A stretch of 64,000 bases of DNA from Sarcophilus harrisii (taxonomy: Eukaryota > Chordata > Mammalia > Dasyuromorphia > Dasyuridae). The stretch covers positions 69,075,823-69,139,822 of the forward strand of contig NC_045432.1 of assembly GCF_902635505.1 (NCBI RefSeq), written 5' to 3'. The position numbers and the translations under genes are program-made. The notes below the pieces were generated by a model. It saw only the letters and a list, made by a program, of their open reading frames with translations, ran no database searches and was not told the origin of the DNA. This document shows positions 33,291-44,525 of this stretch, in pieces (position 1 is the stretch's first letter; every line of letters starts with the position of its first letter).

Positions 33291-33705
33291 TATCCCTCTA
33301 CCCCACTCCCTAGCCCTTCCTTATTATCTACACTAGCAGGGGATTCCGTAGTTATAAACTACCAGGGTCCAATGTTTCCATCCCAAGGTCTCTATCTTTC
33401 TACCATGGGCCACAGACATTTGTATCCTGAATTCCAAGGTCTCTCTGAACATTCTCTTCAACTTCTTCACTAGGGTAGGTTTATATTTCTTGCCCCAAGC
33501 ACCAGAATTGCTTGTTATGGCTTCGATAGCAGCAACTTATTAGAGCTTTATCTGAAAATTAAAACTTCTTCTCTTCAGAAGAATGAAAATATGAGGAACT
33601 TCCAATAGTGAGCATTATTGAGGATCGTCCTATGGAACGTACATAGGGTTGTCCTTGGTTCCAGGTGACCATATTGGAGCCTGATTCTGGCCATTTGTGA
33701 TCCAG
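33291..33705. other. Unassigned non-coding stretch
   Basis: No supported gene and no recognised repeat. Confidence 0.4.
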
Positions 33706-34134
33706 TGCTTTTTGGGGTCCTCAGCTAGTGCAGACCTGCTGACATCAGCCTTATCCACACTTATCCACAATTATCATCGCCTCTACGACCTTCGGAAGAC
33801 GAAAGTCTCCGGATACGACAGAGTAGTTCTGACACCCTTTATGCAGTTAGAGAAGCTTTATTGCTTGGTTACATCATCTTGTCTCTCCTTCTGCTTCTTC
33901 TCTCTCCCTCTGCTGTCCTGTTCTTATACCCCTCTCATCTCCCTTGCCAACGTGCCCCAACAATAAGTATGTGTTTAACTTGTGTATCCAGGAGCCCAGC
34001 TCCTGAGACAGTGGGGGCCATCTCGATTTGATGCGTGTTCAATGCCTGTCCTGGCGAGTCTACAGAGCCAGTGAGACAGAACTCACACCCGAGGCCTCAA
34101 CATCCATTCCCAAGAGTGAGCTGACTGAAATCCA
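33706..34134 (-). mobile_element. Probable LTR of an endogenous retrovirus
   Basis: Read on the minus strand: a promoter-like GGTATAAGAA (33921-33930), AATAAA (33857-33862) about 60 bp downstream, then a U5-like stretch ending GGACCCCAAAAAGCA at 33706. That terminal CA on the minus strand is typical of LTR ends. The 5' edge is uncertain. One candidate is 34134, which would leave a 5-bp flank match (tccag/accag, one mismatch). No internal viral sequence was seen, so a solo LTR is likely. Fossil. Confidence 0.5.
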
Positions 34135-34687
34135 ACCAGCCAAAGACCACAAGGATCAAGTTTGCACAAGACTTATCTTTGCACAGACTTGTTGCCTATA
34201 CAAATGGGGCATTGTGTACAAGGTACAATATGAAGGGTCTCAAGATTAATGCAGACTCTTGTTATTCTGTGCCCTAGCACTCTTGTTGCTAGGTACTCTA
34301 GCAAGTGCTGAAGGCATTGCATTTTAAAATGATGAAGAGACTTGCTGCTTAGCAGGAAGAGCTGATGACTTAGTGAATGTTTAAAAGGGGTGTCCTTATC
34401 TTCAAGATTTTCTTAATCTCTTCCAGTGACATCTGACTTTTGTGTATTTGAAGAGACAGGGGTGCAAGATGACAAAGAGAACTCAAACTCCCTCAATACT
34501 TGATAAAACCCACAGGTGCATCTCTGTCTCTCTCTGACCAGTTCTACTCTGCCATTGTACTGCATGAAGTCATGGATGGAAAAAAAAAAAAAAAACTCAT
34601 GTACTCGTGTGTTTATAGCACCCTTTTTATGATAACAAGAAACTAGAAACAGTACATTAATTCTTAAAGTATCTCCTCTTGACTTGA
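34135..34687. other. Unassigned non-coding stretch
   Basis: It contains an A15 run at 34579-34593. The minus-strand frame 34413-34745 crosses this run and the SINE, and is not coding. Confidence 0.4.
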
Positions 34688-34698
34688 TTTCCAGATTA

Positions 34699-34842
34699 CT
34701 TTTTTTCCTGAGGCAATTGGGGTCAAGTGATTTGCCCAGGGTCACACAATTAGGAAATGTTAAGTGTCTGAGGTCAGATTTGAATTTAGGTCCTCCAGAC
34801 TTCAGGACTGGTGATCTATCTACTGTACCACCTAGCTGCCCC
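34699..34842 (-). repeat. WSINE1-like SINE
   Basis: The plus strand reads 'cctgaggcaattggggtcaa', 'tttgcccagggtcacacaat', 'gaggtcagatttgaatttag' and 'gtaccacctagctgcccc', the complement of the whole short SINE. It is flanked by an 11-bp perfect target duplication TTTCCAGATTA (34688-34698, 34843-34853). Confidence 0.9.
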
Positions 34843-35309
34843 TTTCCAGATTATTTTTTTTTTTAATATCAGATACCTTGTAATATCTTTTATTTTTTTA
34901 ATCTTTTGATTTCAATATTTCTTGATGTTTCATGGAGCCATTGACTTTGTTTTTTCTATTCTAGTTTTCAGGGAATCCATTAATTGGATAAAATAAATGT
35001 TAACACTTTCTCTTCTACTTTATTTTTTTCTCCTTCCAATTTTTTGTTCCAAAACTTTATTTTTTTTTCCTCTTTCTTCATTTCTTGTAGGTAGTCATGC
35101 TGTCCTTATACAAACTCCATTTTAAAAATTTGAATCTTTTTAGAAGATTTTCTTGTTTAAAATTTTCAGTAGTATTTTGTTTTCCAGATACTCGTCAAGA
35201 TAGTTTTCGACATTCATTTTATAAGTCTGTGTTTCAGATTTTTCTCCCTCCCTCCCTTACCTCTCCCCTTTCCAAGACAGGAAACAATCTGATGTAGATT
35301 AAATAACAG

Positions 35310-35595
35310 TTGTTGTTGAATCATTTTGTTTTTGGTCATATCTGACTCTTCTTCAAATCATTTGGATTTTGTTTTGTATTGTTTGTTTATTTGTTTGTTT
35401 TTGACAAAGATACTGGACTAGTGTTTCTTTTTTCCAGATCATTTTATAGATGAGGAACTGAGCCAAACAGGGTTAAGTGAATTGCCCAGGATCATACGGA
35501 TGTGTCAGAATCTGAATTTGAATTAGCAAAGAGAATTTTTTTTTTATTATTCCAAGCTATTACTCTAACCATTGTGCCAGTTTGTTGCCATTATA
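35310..35595 (-). repeat. MAR1-like SINE
   Basis: Complement of the family: 'tcatatctgactcttcttca', 'gacaaagatactggactagt', 'cattttatagatgaggaact', 'agtgaattgcccaggatcat' and 'accattgtgccagtttg'. Diverged. Confidence 0.8.
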
Positions 35596-37140
35596 ATAAT
35601 TAGCTCACTTTTAAGCATTGGGGTAAAGTAATGGCTCTCAGGCCCACATAATCACTTTCTCTGTTATTTTGTAGAACTTCTATCTAGGAAAATGTTGTTA
35701 ATACTCCTCTAGTAACCGCTGTGCCCCAGTTGGGAAACTTCCTACCATTCAGACAGAGGTTTGGCTTGATGCTCTAATTTACATTTTGTAGTTCTAGCTA
35801 ACCTCAGCTTCCTCCTTTTCTTGGCAAAGAAATACGAGCCTTTATGACTGTTCTGAGCTGGGGAGCAGTCCCCTGGTAGATTAACTTCAGTATTGAACAG
35901 AAAGAGACACTCATATGTCATTTAATATTCAACAACAACAAAAAAGATTTACTTAGTTGTAGCAGAAAGCTATTCAACAAAGATAAGCATTGAAGGCACC
36001 TTGAATTGATTCAACTGAGCAATGCTCTTTTGTCTAAGTTACCTATTGTGATCTTTCAGTCCTGTGAACCCAGAAAATCTCGATGATGATCTTGGTACCT
36101 TTTAAAGAAAAATCAGTTAAGAAGGAGTTAAGATATTGCTCCTACCACAATGATCTACCCTGATTTGTTTCTTCATCTAGATGGCAAAATCAGTATATGG
36201 GAAATGTTTAGATAAAAGAAAGAAATGAAGTGAGTGTATGATAGATCCTATTACAAGATAGGCACAGGAAGAGGAAGATGAGAAAAGGCAACTTCTGGAC
36301 CACCTTCAGTTCTTGAAGCAATGATTACAACTGGCAGCTCCAAGCCCAGTTTTTTTGTTCCAAAAAGCCTACAGGGACCCAGTGGCTTACACTGAGCTCC
36401 TTCTTCTCTACTGTAGCCCAGTTCCCCTTTCCCTAGCTCACCCTTCTCTAGTTTCTCAGCTTGTTTAGTCCTACTGCCATTTTTACCTAGCTCATCTAGT
36501 CTCAGTTTCTTTATCTGAATCTTTTTTCTTTGGATTGTGTGCAGTCTTTTGGGAAAATTTAAGGCGTGACTCCAGTCTACCTTCTGGCTTATAGGTTGTG
36601 ATCATTCAAATCATTTTCAGAGTTTAAAGGGAATATTTGTTCCTCTGAACTACAAATTTCAGATCGCAAGACAGTTCCCAAACTCCCTATTACACTGGGA
36701 TACCAAAATTTTCAAACTCTAAAATAGAATATAGATTCTGTTAAAAAATATTCCACTCTGGAAATCATAAGATCCAAGACATATTGTGTTCTAGAAATTA
36801 AAGCTTCCCTTTTGGCTTGATTTTCATAGGAAAATCTCTGTCAGTGGCAAAGTAAGGGCATTTATTTCCTTAGCCCATCCATATGAGGAATGGGAGAAAG
36901 GCAGGGATGATCAGGACTTATAGCCAGGTAGCTTTGGTTTATATGCAGAGCTAATTGAAATTTTGTGTACTAAGCAGAATGTTTATGGACCTAAAAATAT
37001 TTGGAAATCACTTGCAAGTGTGCAAAATAAACTAAGCTGAAAGCTGTTACTACAATGTGAAGTAAAGCATTTATTCTCAGCTTTTATACTCCAGCAGTAC
37101 TCACTCGCTGCAATAAACTTTTTATCCACATGTGATTCAA
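35596..37140. other. Long unassigned non-coding stretch
   Basis: About 1.5 kb without recognised repeats or plausible coding frames. Confidence 0.4.
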
Positions 37141-37144
37141 TTTA

Positions 37145-37265
37145 ATCCCAAAAGCATTTATTGAGAGTGCAAGATTTTGAGCTAGGTGCTAGGGCTAGAC
37201 ACAGAAGGAAAAATGCTTAAGGAGCTTATATTGTACTGGAATGTAATACTCATACTCCAACACAA
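37145..37265 (-). repeat. L2 LINE 3' end
   Basis: 'aaaagcatttattgagagtg', 'gagctaggtgctagggctag' and 'taaggagcttatattgtact' form the complement of the L2 3' end. Confidence 0.7.
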
Positions 37266-37574
37266 TGAAGGCCATAGTCTACAAAGAGTGGCCTGGCAAA
37301 TATGCATCCAAACTGGTAGAGGGGTAGAGAGCACACGCATTTCTGAGTCACTTGTAATCTGCCCCCATTCAGGTACTAAGAGTAGCTGCACCAGGCAAAA
37401 TTCTCAACATCCCTCTGACCGTGCGCCAGTCCCACACTCCATAGCACCCCCCCCCCCCAACGTCACTTGATGGCTACAGAAGAAACCTTTTGGGAGTGGG
37501 TTCTGTGTTCTGCAGCAGTGGCCAGTGAATAAGCATACACACACACAGAGTTTTTGTTTTTCAGTGGGAAAGAG
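37266..37574. other. Unassigned stretch with C and CA runs
   Basis: A C11 run at 37448-37458 and a short CA run at 37535-37547. No gene. Confidence 0.4.
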
Positions 37575-38000
37575 TGAGTATTCCAGGCCGAACAGCCCTT
37601 GATGGTTATGATTGCATTATATTTTCTCCCATACATATCCTTCTTCTGAATTTCCCTGTTTCTATTGAAGATAATACCATCCTTCCAGACAAAAAGGTCT
37701 GTAAACTTGGCAGTATCTTGGAATCTTCACTCTCTCCCATCCTTTGCATCCAATCAGTCGCTAAATCTCCTTATCTCCACAATACCAGTAGCATCCACTC
37801 CCATGCCTCCAGTCACACAGCCATCACCACAGTTCAGTTCCTCATCTCATCTCCCTAAGAGCTTCCTGATCAGTTTTCCTGCCTCTCCAATGTATCCCCC
37901 ATAAAACCATGATGTGATCTTCCTAAAGTTCTGGTCTGGCCAAGTAAACTCCCCGTTTAAGTTCCCTATTGACGGTTAGGATCAAATACAATTTCATCTT
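37575..38000 (+). repeat. L2 LINE ORF2 fragment
   Basis: Sense L2 words: 'ggcagtatcttggaatcttc', 'atccaatcagtcgctaaatc', 'cagtcacacagccatcacca' and 'atgatgtgatcttcctaaag'. The two overlapping open frames (37574-37858, 37665-37904) are decayed ORF2. Confidence 0.7.
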
Positions 38001-38400
38001 TTCCTCATCCTTTAAAAATATTTATTTTGTCATGAAGATAATGTCTTCTATTATTTTCTATGTTTTCTTGAAATGGAAATCTATGGTTACATATTTTTAA
38101 TCCTCCCTGATGTTCTGGGCCCATGACAATTTTTTTTCCTTTTTCTGCCTCTCTTTTTCTATTTTGTATTTAAATTTTAAAGAAATAAATTTTTAGAAAA
38201 TGATTTAAAAAATAAAATAAAAATATTTTTGTGTATGTTTTATAATGTATACATTATCAGCATAGTGGTTTGGAATATGACTTATAGCTATGTAAATATG
38301 CATATGTTTACTCAAATGCTTATTTTCATATAACTATTTGAGCAAATAAATCCTTTGGGTTTTTTTTTTTCTGAGAGAGGTATATGATCAAAAAAGTTTA
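38001..38400. other. AT-rich stretch with a tail shared with 18.6 kb
   Basis: 38122-38200 reads 'gcccatgacaattttttttc' through 'attttgtatttaaattttaa', closely resembling 18643-18712. The rest is AT-rich and unassigned. Confidence 0.45.
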
Positions 38401-38630
38401 GAGCACTGCCCTGAGCTTGGTCATACATCTAAGACAACTGCATCCTGGGACATCACCAGTCATCTTGACTTATGTCCTGCCACTTGATTTTGATGACTCT
38501 GGAAGACAGGGTGAGGCTGATGACTTTGTGAGACTCTGCCTCATTTGAGTCCAATTCACTTGTGAGTCAAGACATCACATCATGATGTCATTGATTCTCT
38601 TTGAAAACAAAGGACAGACAACAACAACAT
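38401..38630. repeat. Marsupial SINE-like repeat (MAR4-type)
   Basis: It contains 'actgcatcctgggacatcac', 'gactctggaagacagggtga', 'ggctgatgactttgtgagac', 'gtgagtcaagacatcacatc' and an 'aaaggacagacaacaacaac' end. I recall this as a common marsupial SINE family, but name and orientation are from memory. Confidence 0.6.
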
Positions 38631-38860
38631 CCCTGTATTCTGTATGTCATAGAATTGTATGATAATTATTTGTCATTTCCTTATGCTTCATTTAAAGCCA
38701 CGATTAGAATGGTAGTGAAAATAGTAAAGTTGTATAAGAAATCCAGCTCATTTTTCCACATTGCTAATCATGTGGGCAAAAGGCTGCAGCGTCATGGGAC
38801 AAAAATCAAGAACTATCCAGTGACATTAAAATGATCAAAATGCTCATTTGCTCCAAACAG

Positions 38861-39213
38861 CTATAAATGGAAAGGACCTTCACAAATGCTCTACAAAGCA
38901 TAATTAATATTCATGTGTAGACACAGTTTTATTTACAAATATCAGTAAGTTTACAATGTGCTTTGTTTTAAACTACTGCTATAAATGGAAATCACTTTCA
39001 CTACCACTATAGAGAACATCATTAATAATCACATGTAGATATAGCTGAGCCCCAAATATCAGTGCGTGTATCAAGTAATTTGCCCTAAACTACTGCCTTA
39101 TAAAAGGAAATTACTTTCCCAACCATTTGAGAGCTTAATTACTAATCAAACATAGATACAGTTTTAGTTACAAATATTAGAGTTTATTGCGTAATACACT
39201 AAAATAATTGCAC
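38861..39213. repeat. Diverged tandem array, three ~118-bp units
   Basis: Units start at 38861, 38979 and 39097 with CTATAAATGGAAA, CTATAAATGGAAA and CTTATAAAAGGAAA. They keep the same order of blocks: ATTAATATTCATGTGTAGA-like, then ACAAATATCAGT-like, then AAACTACTG-like. Unit lengths are 118, 118 and about 117 bp, and I judge neighbours about 65-70% identical by eye. Weak flanking similarity upstream (38733-38860) and downstream (from 39214) suggests further decayed units. Family unknown and not a protein-coding array. Confidence 0.8.
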
Positions 39214-40535
39214 TCTAAAAACATTTATTTTCACCCATTCTTGAAAACCAAATGCTTAACATAAACCATGAAATGTTCACCATAACAATACTTTCAAAGG
39301 CTGTTTACTAAAACATGAATTTTGTGCAAATAATGTAAAAATTCAGTGGAGCCCCAAAGGCAATGGGAGGGAGTCGATAACATTCCCATTGGACAAAAAG
39401 CAGGGTCTCTTGCCAGAGCCATAACTCAGAAGCAGCCTGTTAACCATATTTAGTAGCAGGAGAGCCTTTAGTTGGTTAACTGATCTAACAATAAATACCT
39501 TATCATTGCTTGCTTTGAAAATGACTGTGGTATTGAGAATTTCCAAGGTCGGAACAAAATTCATCAAAACCCAAAGAATACAGACACATGAAAATTCCAG
39601 AAAGAAAGGTTTTATTCTATGACCTAGGAATTCACTTATCAAATGCTGAAGCACTGACATCCACTGCAGTTACCTCTCATCCTTTTGGAAACCAATAGGC
39701 CAATTTCTGGATTATTCAGGTCTTCCCCTTTCCTTGTCCCCAATCTTTTTTTTTTTTTTTTAAACCTTTTCCTTCTCCCTTTGTTTGGCAGCTTATATGC
39801 CATTTAACTGATCATCAGAACTTGCAAAAGATTACTGAAAGTAAACAAACTTTGACTACCTAATTATGCTTCTCCTCTCCAATGTCAGTAAAGGTTCTTT
39901 TGAGGAAGGAGGTCAAAGCCACTAGCTGAAATCGGGAATATCTGAAGGACCTTACCATCTATAGGGTATCATTCTCCCATTTGGACTCTTCACTGCATAT
40001 GCTACATAACACTGACAGACACTCTATCTCTATCTCCCCATTTTATATCTTGCATGATATTAATCCAGTTATATCTCTCTCTGATGACTTTTGAGGCTTC
40101 TGTGTAGTTCTTCATTGTTAAGGTGTTTCCACATCCTCATGCCCTTTACATTGCTGTCCAGAAATCCCTTCTTTGATGCTTTATTATGCCTTGGAAGTGC
40201 TCCAAGGCTCCCAGTCTGGGGGAACTGTGGAGCACCAGCTCTGGCAGCTTCTAACATGGTTTTGATTATGGCCCCAGCAACAGACCAAGTCTGCTTTCCA
40301 AGGACTTGTCAGCTACATAAAGAGAAGCTCATCAACAGTATACTGGGTACTTGGTGATGAATTCTCTGGAGATTGCAATCTACAAAACAAACAAACAAAA
40401 AACCTCTAAATGTCTGAGTGGTCACCATTTGCTTCTGCAGAGACAAAGGCAGAGTAGTGTAAAAGGAGACAGGAGATTCTTAGATCCCTCAAAATCCAAT
40501 TTGTTGATTAACTGTGAAATCTTTGCTCAGTGATC
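39214..40535. other. Long unassigned non-coding stretch
   Basis: Open frames at 39343-39660 (-) and 40091-40357 (+) lack recognised motifs. A T15 run lies near 39748-39762. No repeat recognised. Confidence 0.4.
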
Positions 40536-40539
40536 AACA

Positions 40540-41760
40540 AGATGTTAATATGCTAGAGGAGACAAATTATGTCCATCTTGATATTCTTGTTATTAAAAAA
40601 AAACCAGAAGGTTCCAGCTAAATAGAAGAGGATGTTTCACAGGTAATCCTTGGAAAGGCAAAAATAGGATTAAGTAGAGCTGGTTTTAATGTAGGTCCCA
40701 TAGGACCAAAGAACATTATTTCACAGAATATTTTGCCATCTGGTTTGATATTTGAAAAAAGACTACTATAAAAATAATTATAGCTTATGCATCAGCATTA
40801 GTTGTTGAGGATGAAGAGGTTCAGAAATTTTACAGAGTTCTCCATTAAGCCTCCAAATTAAATCATCATACACTTTGACTCTTGGTGACATCACTGCAAA
40901 GATGAGCAGTAATGAAAATGGCAGGAATTGTTCGTGAAAGCATGTTTCAGAAAAAAGCAACGAGAGAGATCACGACCCACAGAGTACACACAAGCTTCAT
41001 AACTATATATCATGAACAATTTCTTTGAAAAAAATAGGAAAAAAGAACTGGTAGCTTCTGAATGTGGTGAATACCAAATCACATTGCAAAAAATGAAATA
41101 GATGATGTTCTAAAATACAGTAAAAGACTTGTTATTGACATGGGAGTTATACTCAAATCAACTATCTGTGGACACCACCTTGTTAAGACAAAGATCAGAA
41201 TTAGTAAAGAAAACAAAAAAAGGAAGAATAGCAATGAGAAAAATATATAGTGTATACCTGAAACAACTCAAAGCGGAACTATTTTTAATAAGTAATCAAC
41301 AATAATAACTAGGGACTTGAAATAAGAAATGACACCAGTACCAATTATAATAATTTTATGCAAGTCATCTACTGTAAATTCATCATCACAAGACCAACTT
41401 TCTGTTTGTTTTGCCATATGGCTATGCAGCACAAAATACAACAGATTTCCAAGAAGTAAAAGTGAATATCATAGTGAAAATGATGGAGAGGAGCATAGTG
41501 GCTGTGAGCAGACTGCAAAATATAACAAATGGGAAACTTCCAAGAAGAAGAAAAGATAGAGAAAAAAGGGCAGTCATGTGACAAGAGTGAAAATTAACAG
41601 ATGGACAATCAGAGTACTCTACCGGTCTACTCACAATGTCAGGAGAAATAGAAGAAGGCCTCCAGCACATTGCTTGAACCCTTCTGGTGAATTTAGGAGA
41701 AAGCATGGCCACAAGTCACCCTAGATGGACAGTCATGCAGGGGCTGTGATTAACTTTAGT
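40540..41760 (+). repeat. RTE-type LINE, decayed, middle missing
   Basis: 40765-40910 encodes a run close to IKIIIAYASALVVEDEEVQKFYR…HTLTLGDITAKM. This matches the RTE endonuclease signature (…YAPT..AEDEEVEEFY…LGDFNAK). Near 41088 KNEIDDVL and then IDMGVIL-STICGHHLVKTKIRI follow, matching the end of the endonuclease domain (NEIDYI…SDHRLVRAKI). 41470-41730 resembles the RTE C-terminus, with an RRRPPAHC-like motif. The reverse transcriptase is largely absent. Many stops; old. Confidence 0.7.
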
Positions 41761-41774
41761 GGCAAAAACTCCTG

Positions 41775-43060
41775 AATTGGTGAGATCTATCCATGTCAGT
41801 ATTTCCGGAAATATTGCTTGGTATCTGAATGTTTAGTAAGCATGTCATCTATTCCTCTAACCAAGTCAGTCATGAAAATATTAAACTGTACCTGATTAGG
41901 TGCAAATCCCTGGAGCCCAATCAAGAACTCATTTTATGTTAAAATTAAACCTTTATTAACTACTCTTTGGATCTGAATCCACCTAATTTTACTTTCAACT
42001 AGTCCTTTTTTCCCCATATTTTCCACAATAATAATATGACAGACCTAATCAAAAGTTTTATGAAATATCAGTAGACAATTCTATAGCCCTCCCCATCTAT
42101 CACAAAAGAAAACGGTTAGTCTGACATTCCGCATCTTGATAAAGCCATACTGTTTCTACATGATCATCACTTCCTTTTCTGGAAGTTTGCTGGGAGTAGA
42201 TGTTAAATTCATAGGCCTAGTGAGCTTATATTCTGTTCACTTGTGTTCAAAAGCAGAACAAAAACCAAAAATGAAATATTGCCCTTGTCCAGTCATTTAG
42301 TACTTCTCTTGTTCTCCCTAGTTTTTCCAACATTACTGACAGTAGCTCAGTCTTCACAGCTTCCATTTTTTTTGAATACCCAAAAATGTAGCTTATTTAA
42401 GCCCGGTGAATTAAAACCATTAAAGGTAGTTAGATAGTTCCCAACCATGAACCTGCTTATCATAAGTATCAATTCCTCCTTAGCTATTTTTATTCTGTCT
42501 TTTACAGACCAAATATCATAATCTTTGACCACAAAAAAAAAGCAAAACAAAATTAGTATTGGGCACCTCTATTTTCTCTCTGTGGTCAGATACCATCAGC
42601 CCCATTAACCTATCTCTTCTCTAATCCTAATTCCCCCACCTCCAATATATACTTTTTGGACAGGACTGTCATGTCACTGATAGAGGAAACTACTGATAAG
42701 AAAATAGCCCCCACTAATGGAACTCTGCCTCTGTTTTACAACATATAGTCTTAGAAGGTTACTGGGGCACGTATAGGCTAAGTAACTTGTCTAAGATTGG
42801 CCTTGAACCCAGGATTTCTGGACACAAAGATGCCTATCCACTATACCATGTTGTCTCAGTATAGCACACACACCCCCAAGTCCCACTAAAAAAAAAAAAT
42901 CTTTGTTGACTTCAGATTTCCTTTGCAGACTCAGCTCATCTGAAACTTTAACATTCCAATGTACTCTTATAAAACAATGCCATGCTTTGGTGTTCATATC
43001 TTCTGATCTTACTAAAATATTTTCTATATTTGTATTCTAAAACCCTAAGTTTATCAGTGA
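41775..43060 (-). repeat. L3/CR1 LINE ORF2, long fragment
   Basis: The plus strand reads 'gcaaatccctggagcccaat', 'ttattaactactctttggat', 'ttagtctgacattccgcatc', 'ttgataaagccatactgttt', 'tcacttccttttctggaagt', 'gcccttgtccagtcatttag' and 'aagcccggtgaattaaaacc'. It continues after a SINE with 'ttgcagactcagctcatctg' and 'caatgccatgctttggtgtt'. This is the complement of the CR1/L3 reverse-transcriptase region over about 1.1 kb. Confidence 0.7.
42690..42862 (-). repeat. MIR-like SINE inside L3
   Basis: 'aagtaacttgtctaagattg', 'gccttgaacccaggatttct' and 'cctatccactataccatgtt' are the complement of a SINE core and head, with L3 sequence on both sides. Confidence 0.6.
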
Positions 43061-43610
43061 CTCACAGCCACCTCTTTTTAAAACTATATTTCCATATTAT
43101 TCATGTTGTGAAAGAAAAATCAGAACAAAAGGGAAAAAAACATGAGAAAGAAAAAAAGGTGAAAATAATATGCTTTGATCCATATTTAGTCTCCATAGTT
43201 CTCCCTGTCAGCGTGGATGACATCTTCCATTCCAAGTCTATTGGAACTGTCTTGGATTGCTGTATTGCTGAGAAGAGCTAAGTCTATCATAGCTGATCAT
43301 CACATAGCCTTGTTACTATGTACAGTGTTGTCCTGGTTCTGCTCACTTCATTCAACATGAGAATGTTTTTCTGAAATCACCCTGCTGATTTTTTCTTATA
43401 GGAAAACAGTATTGTATTACATTCACATACCATAACTTATTCAGCCATTTCCCAATTAATGGACATCCACTTAATTTCCAGTTCCTAGACACCACAAAAA
43501 GAGCTGCTACAAACATTTTTTACATGTGGGCCCTTTTCCCTCTTTTGTGATCTCTTTGGGATACAGACACTGTAGTGACACTGCTGGATCAAAGGGCATG
43601 AACAATTTTT

Positions 43611-44027
43611 TAAAAATTTTTATTATTATAGCTTTTTATTTCCAAGATATATGCATGGGTAATTTTTCAACATTGACAATTGCAAAACCTTTTGTTCCAA
43701 TTTTTCCCTCCTTCCCCCCACCCCCTTCCCAGATGGCAGGTTGACCAATACATGTTAAATATGTTAAAGTAGAAGTTAAATACAATATATGTATATATGT
43801 CCATATAGTTATTTTGTTGTACAAAAAGGGTCAGATTTTTAAATAGTGTACAATTAACCTGTGAAGGAAACCAAAAATGCAGGCAGACAAAAATAGAGGG
43901 ATTGGAAATTCTATATAGTGTTTCATAGTCATCTCCCAGAGTTCTTTCCCTGGGTGTAGCTGGCTCAGTTCATTACTGCTCTGTTGGAACTGACTTGGTT
44001 CATCTCATTGTTGAAGAGGGCCATGGT
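43611..44027 (-). repeat. Younger L1 LINE 3' UTR inserted in L1
   Basis: On the plus strand a T/A-rich start, then 'atagctttttatttccaaga', 'tgcatgggtaatttttcaac', 'caaaaccttttgttccaatt' and 'tctcccagagttctttccct' to 'ctcattgttgaagagggcca'. This is the complement of the 3' UTR seen at 25290-25690. Flanked by the 13-bp perfect duplication ATGAACAATTTTT (43598-43610, 44028-44040). Confidence 0.92.
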
Positions 44028-44085
44028 ATGAACAATTTTTATGGCCTTTTGGGTATAGTCAATTGCTCTCCAGAATGGCTAGATC

Positions 44086-44174
44086 GTTAGGGGCAGCTAG
44101 ATAGGTGGTAGAGTATTGGCCCTGGAGTCAAGAGAACTTGAGTTAAAATCTGGCTTCAGACACTTTACACTTAT
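44086..44174 (+). repeat. Truncated SINE (WSINE1-like head) inserted in L1
   Basis: 'gggcagctagataggtggta', 'gagtattggccctggagtca' and 'cttgagttaaaatctggctt', stopping after 'cagacactttacacttat'. Target duplication AGAATGGCTAGATC (44072-44085) and AGAATGGCTGGATC (44175-44188), 13 of 14 identical. The SINE has no A tail and is 3' truncated. Confidence 0.85.
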
Positions 44175-44384
44175 AGAATGGCTGGATCTGTTCACAACTC
44201 TTCTGGTAATGCATCAGTGTCCCAGTTTTCCCACATCCCCTCCAACATTTATCCTTCCTACCTCAGAGTTGTTTTAATTTGCATTTCTCTGATCAGTAGT
44301 TATTTAGAGCATTTTTTCATATGACTATTGATCATATCTACCTCTTTAGATAATTCTCTTCTTCCTCATCAGAACTGCTTCACC

Positions 44385-44525
44385 TTGTGTACAATAGACT
44401 GTAAACTCCTCATTAGATTGTAAATTTCTTGAGGGAAAGGACTATATTTTGCCTTTTCTTGAATCATTAGTGCTTAGCTAGCACCTGATACATAATGCTT
44501 AATAAATATTTATTAGTTGATTGGT
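44385..44525 (+). repeat. L2 LINE 3' end
   Basis: 'attagattgtaaatttcttg', 'agggaaaggactatattttg', 'agtgcttagctagcacctga' and 'tacataatgcttaataaata' form a sense L2 tail. Confidence 0.85.

Larger units (their letters stand above)
43105..44370 (-). repeat. Old L1 LINE 3' region hosting two later insertions
   Basis: Read leftward from 44370: ORF2 C-terminal coding (complement words 'cagagttgttttaatttgca', 'cccacatcccctccaacatt', 'tctttgggatacagacactg', 'caaagggcatgaacaatttt', 'cattacattcacatgcc'-type block at 43418) and 3' UTR ('ttgatccatatttagtctcc', 'gaacaaaagggaaaaaaaca'). It is interrupted at 43611-44027 by a younger L1 and at 44086-44174 by a SINE. Confidence 0.85.

Noticed and set aside
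38733-38860. A fourth unit at the left of the 118-bp array
   Set aside because: Only two short blocks match and their spacing is off by about 25 bp, so I left it out of the called array and mention it only as weak similarity.
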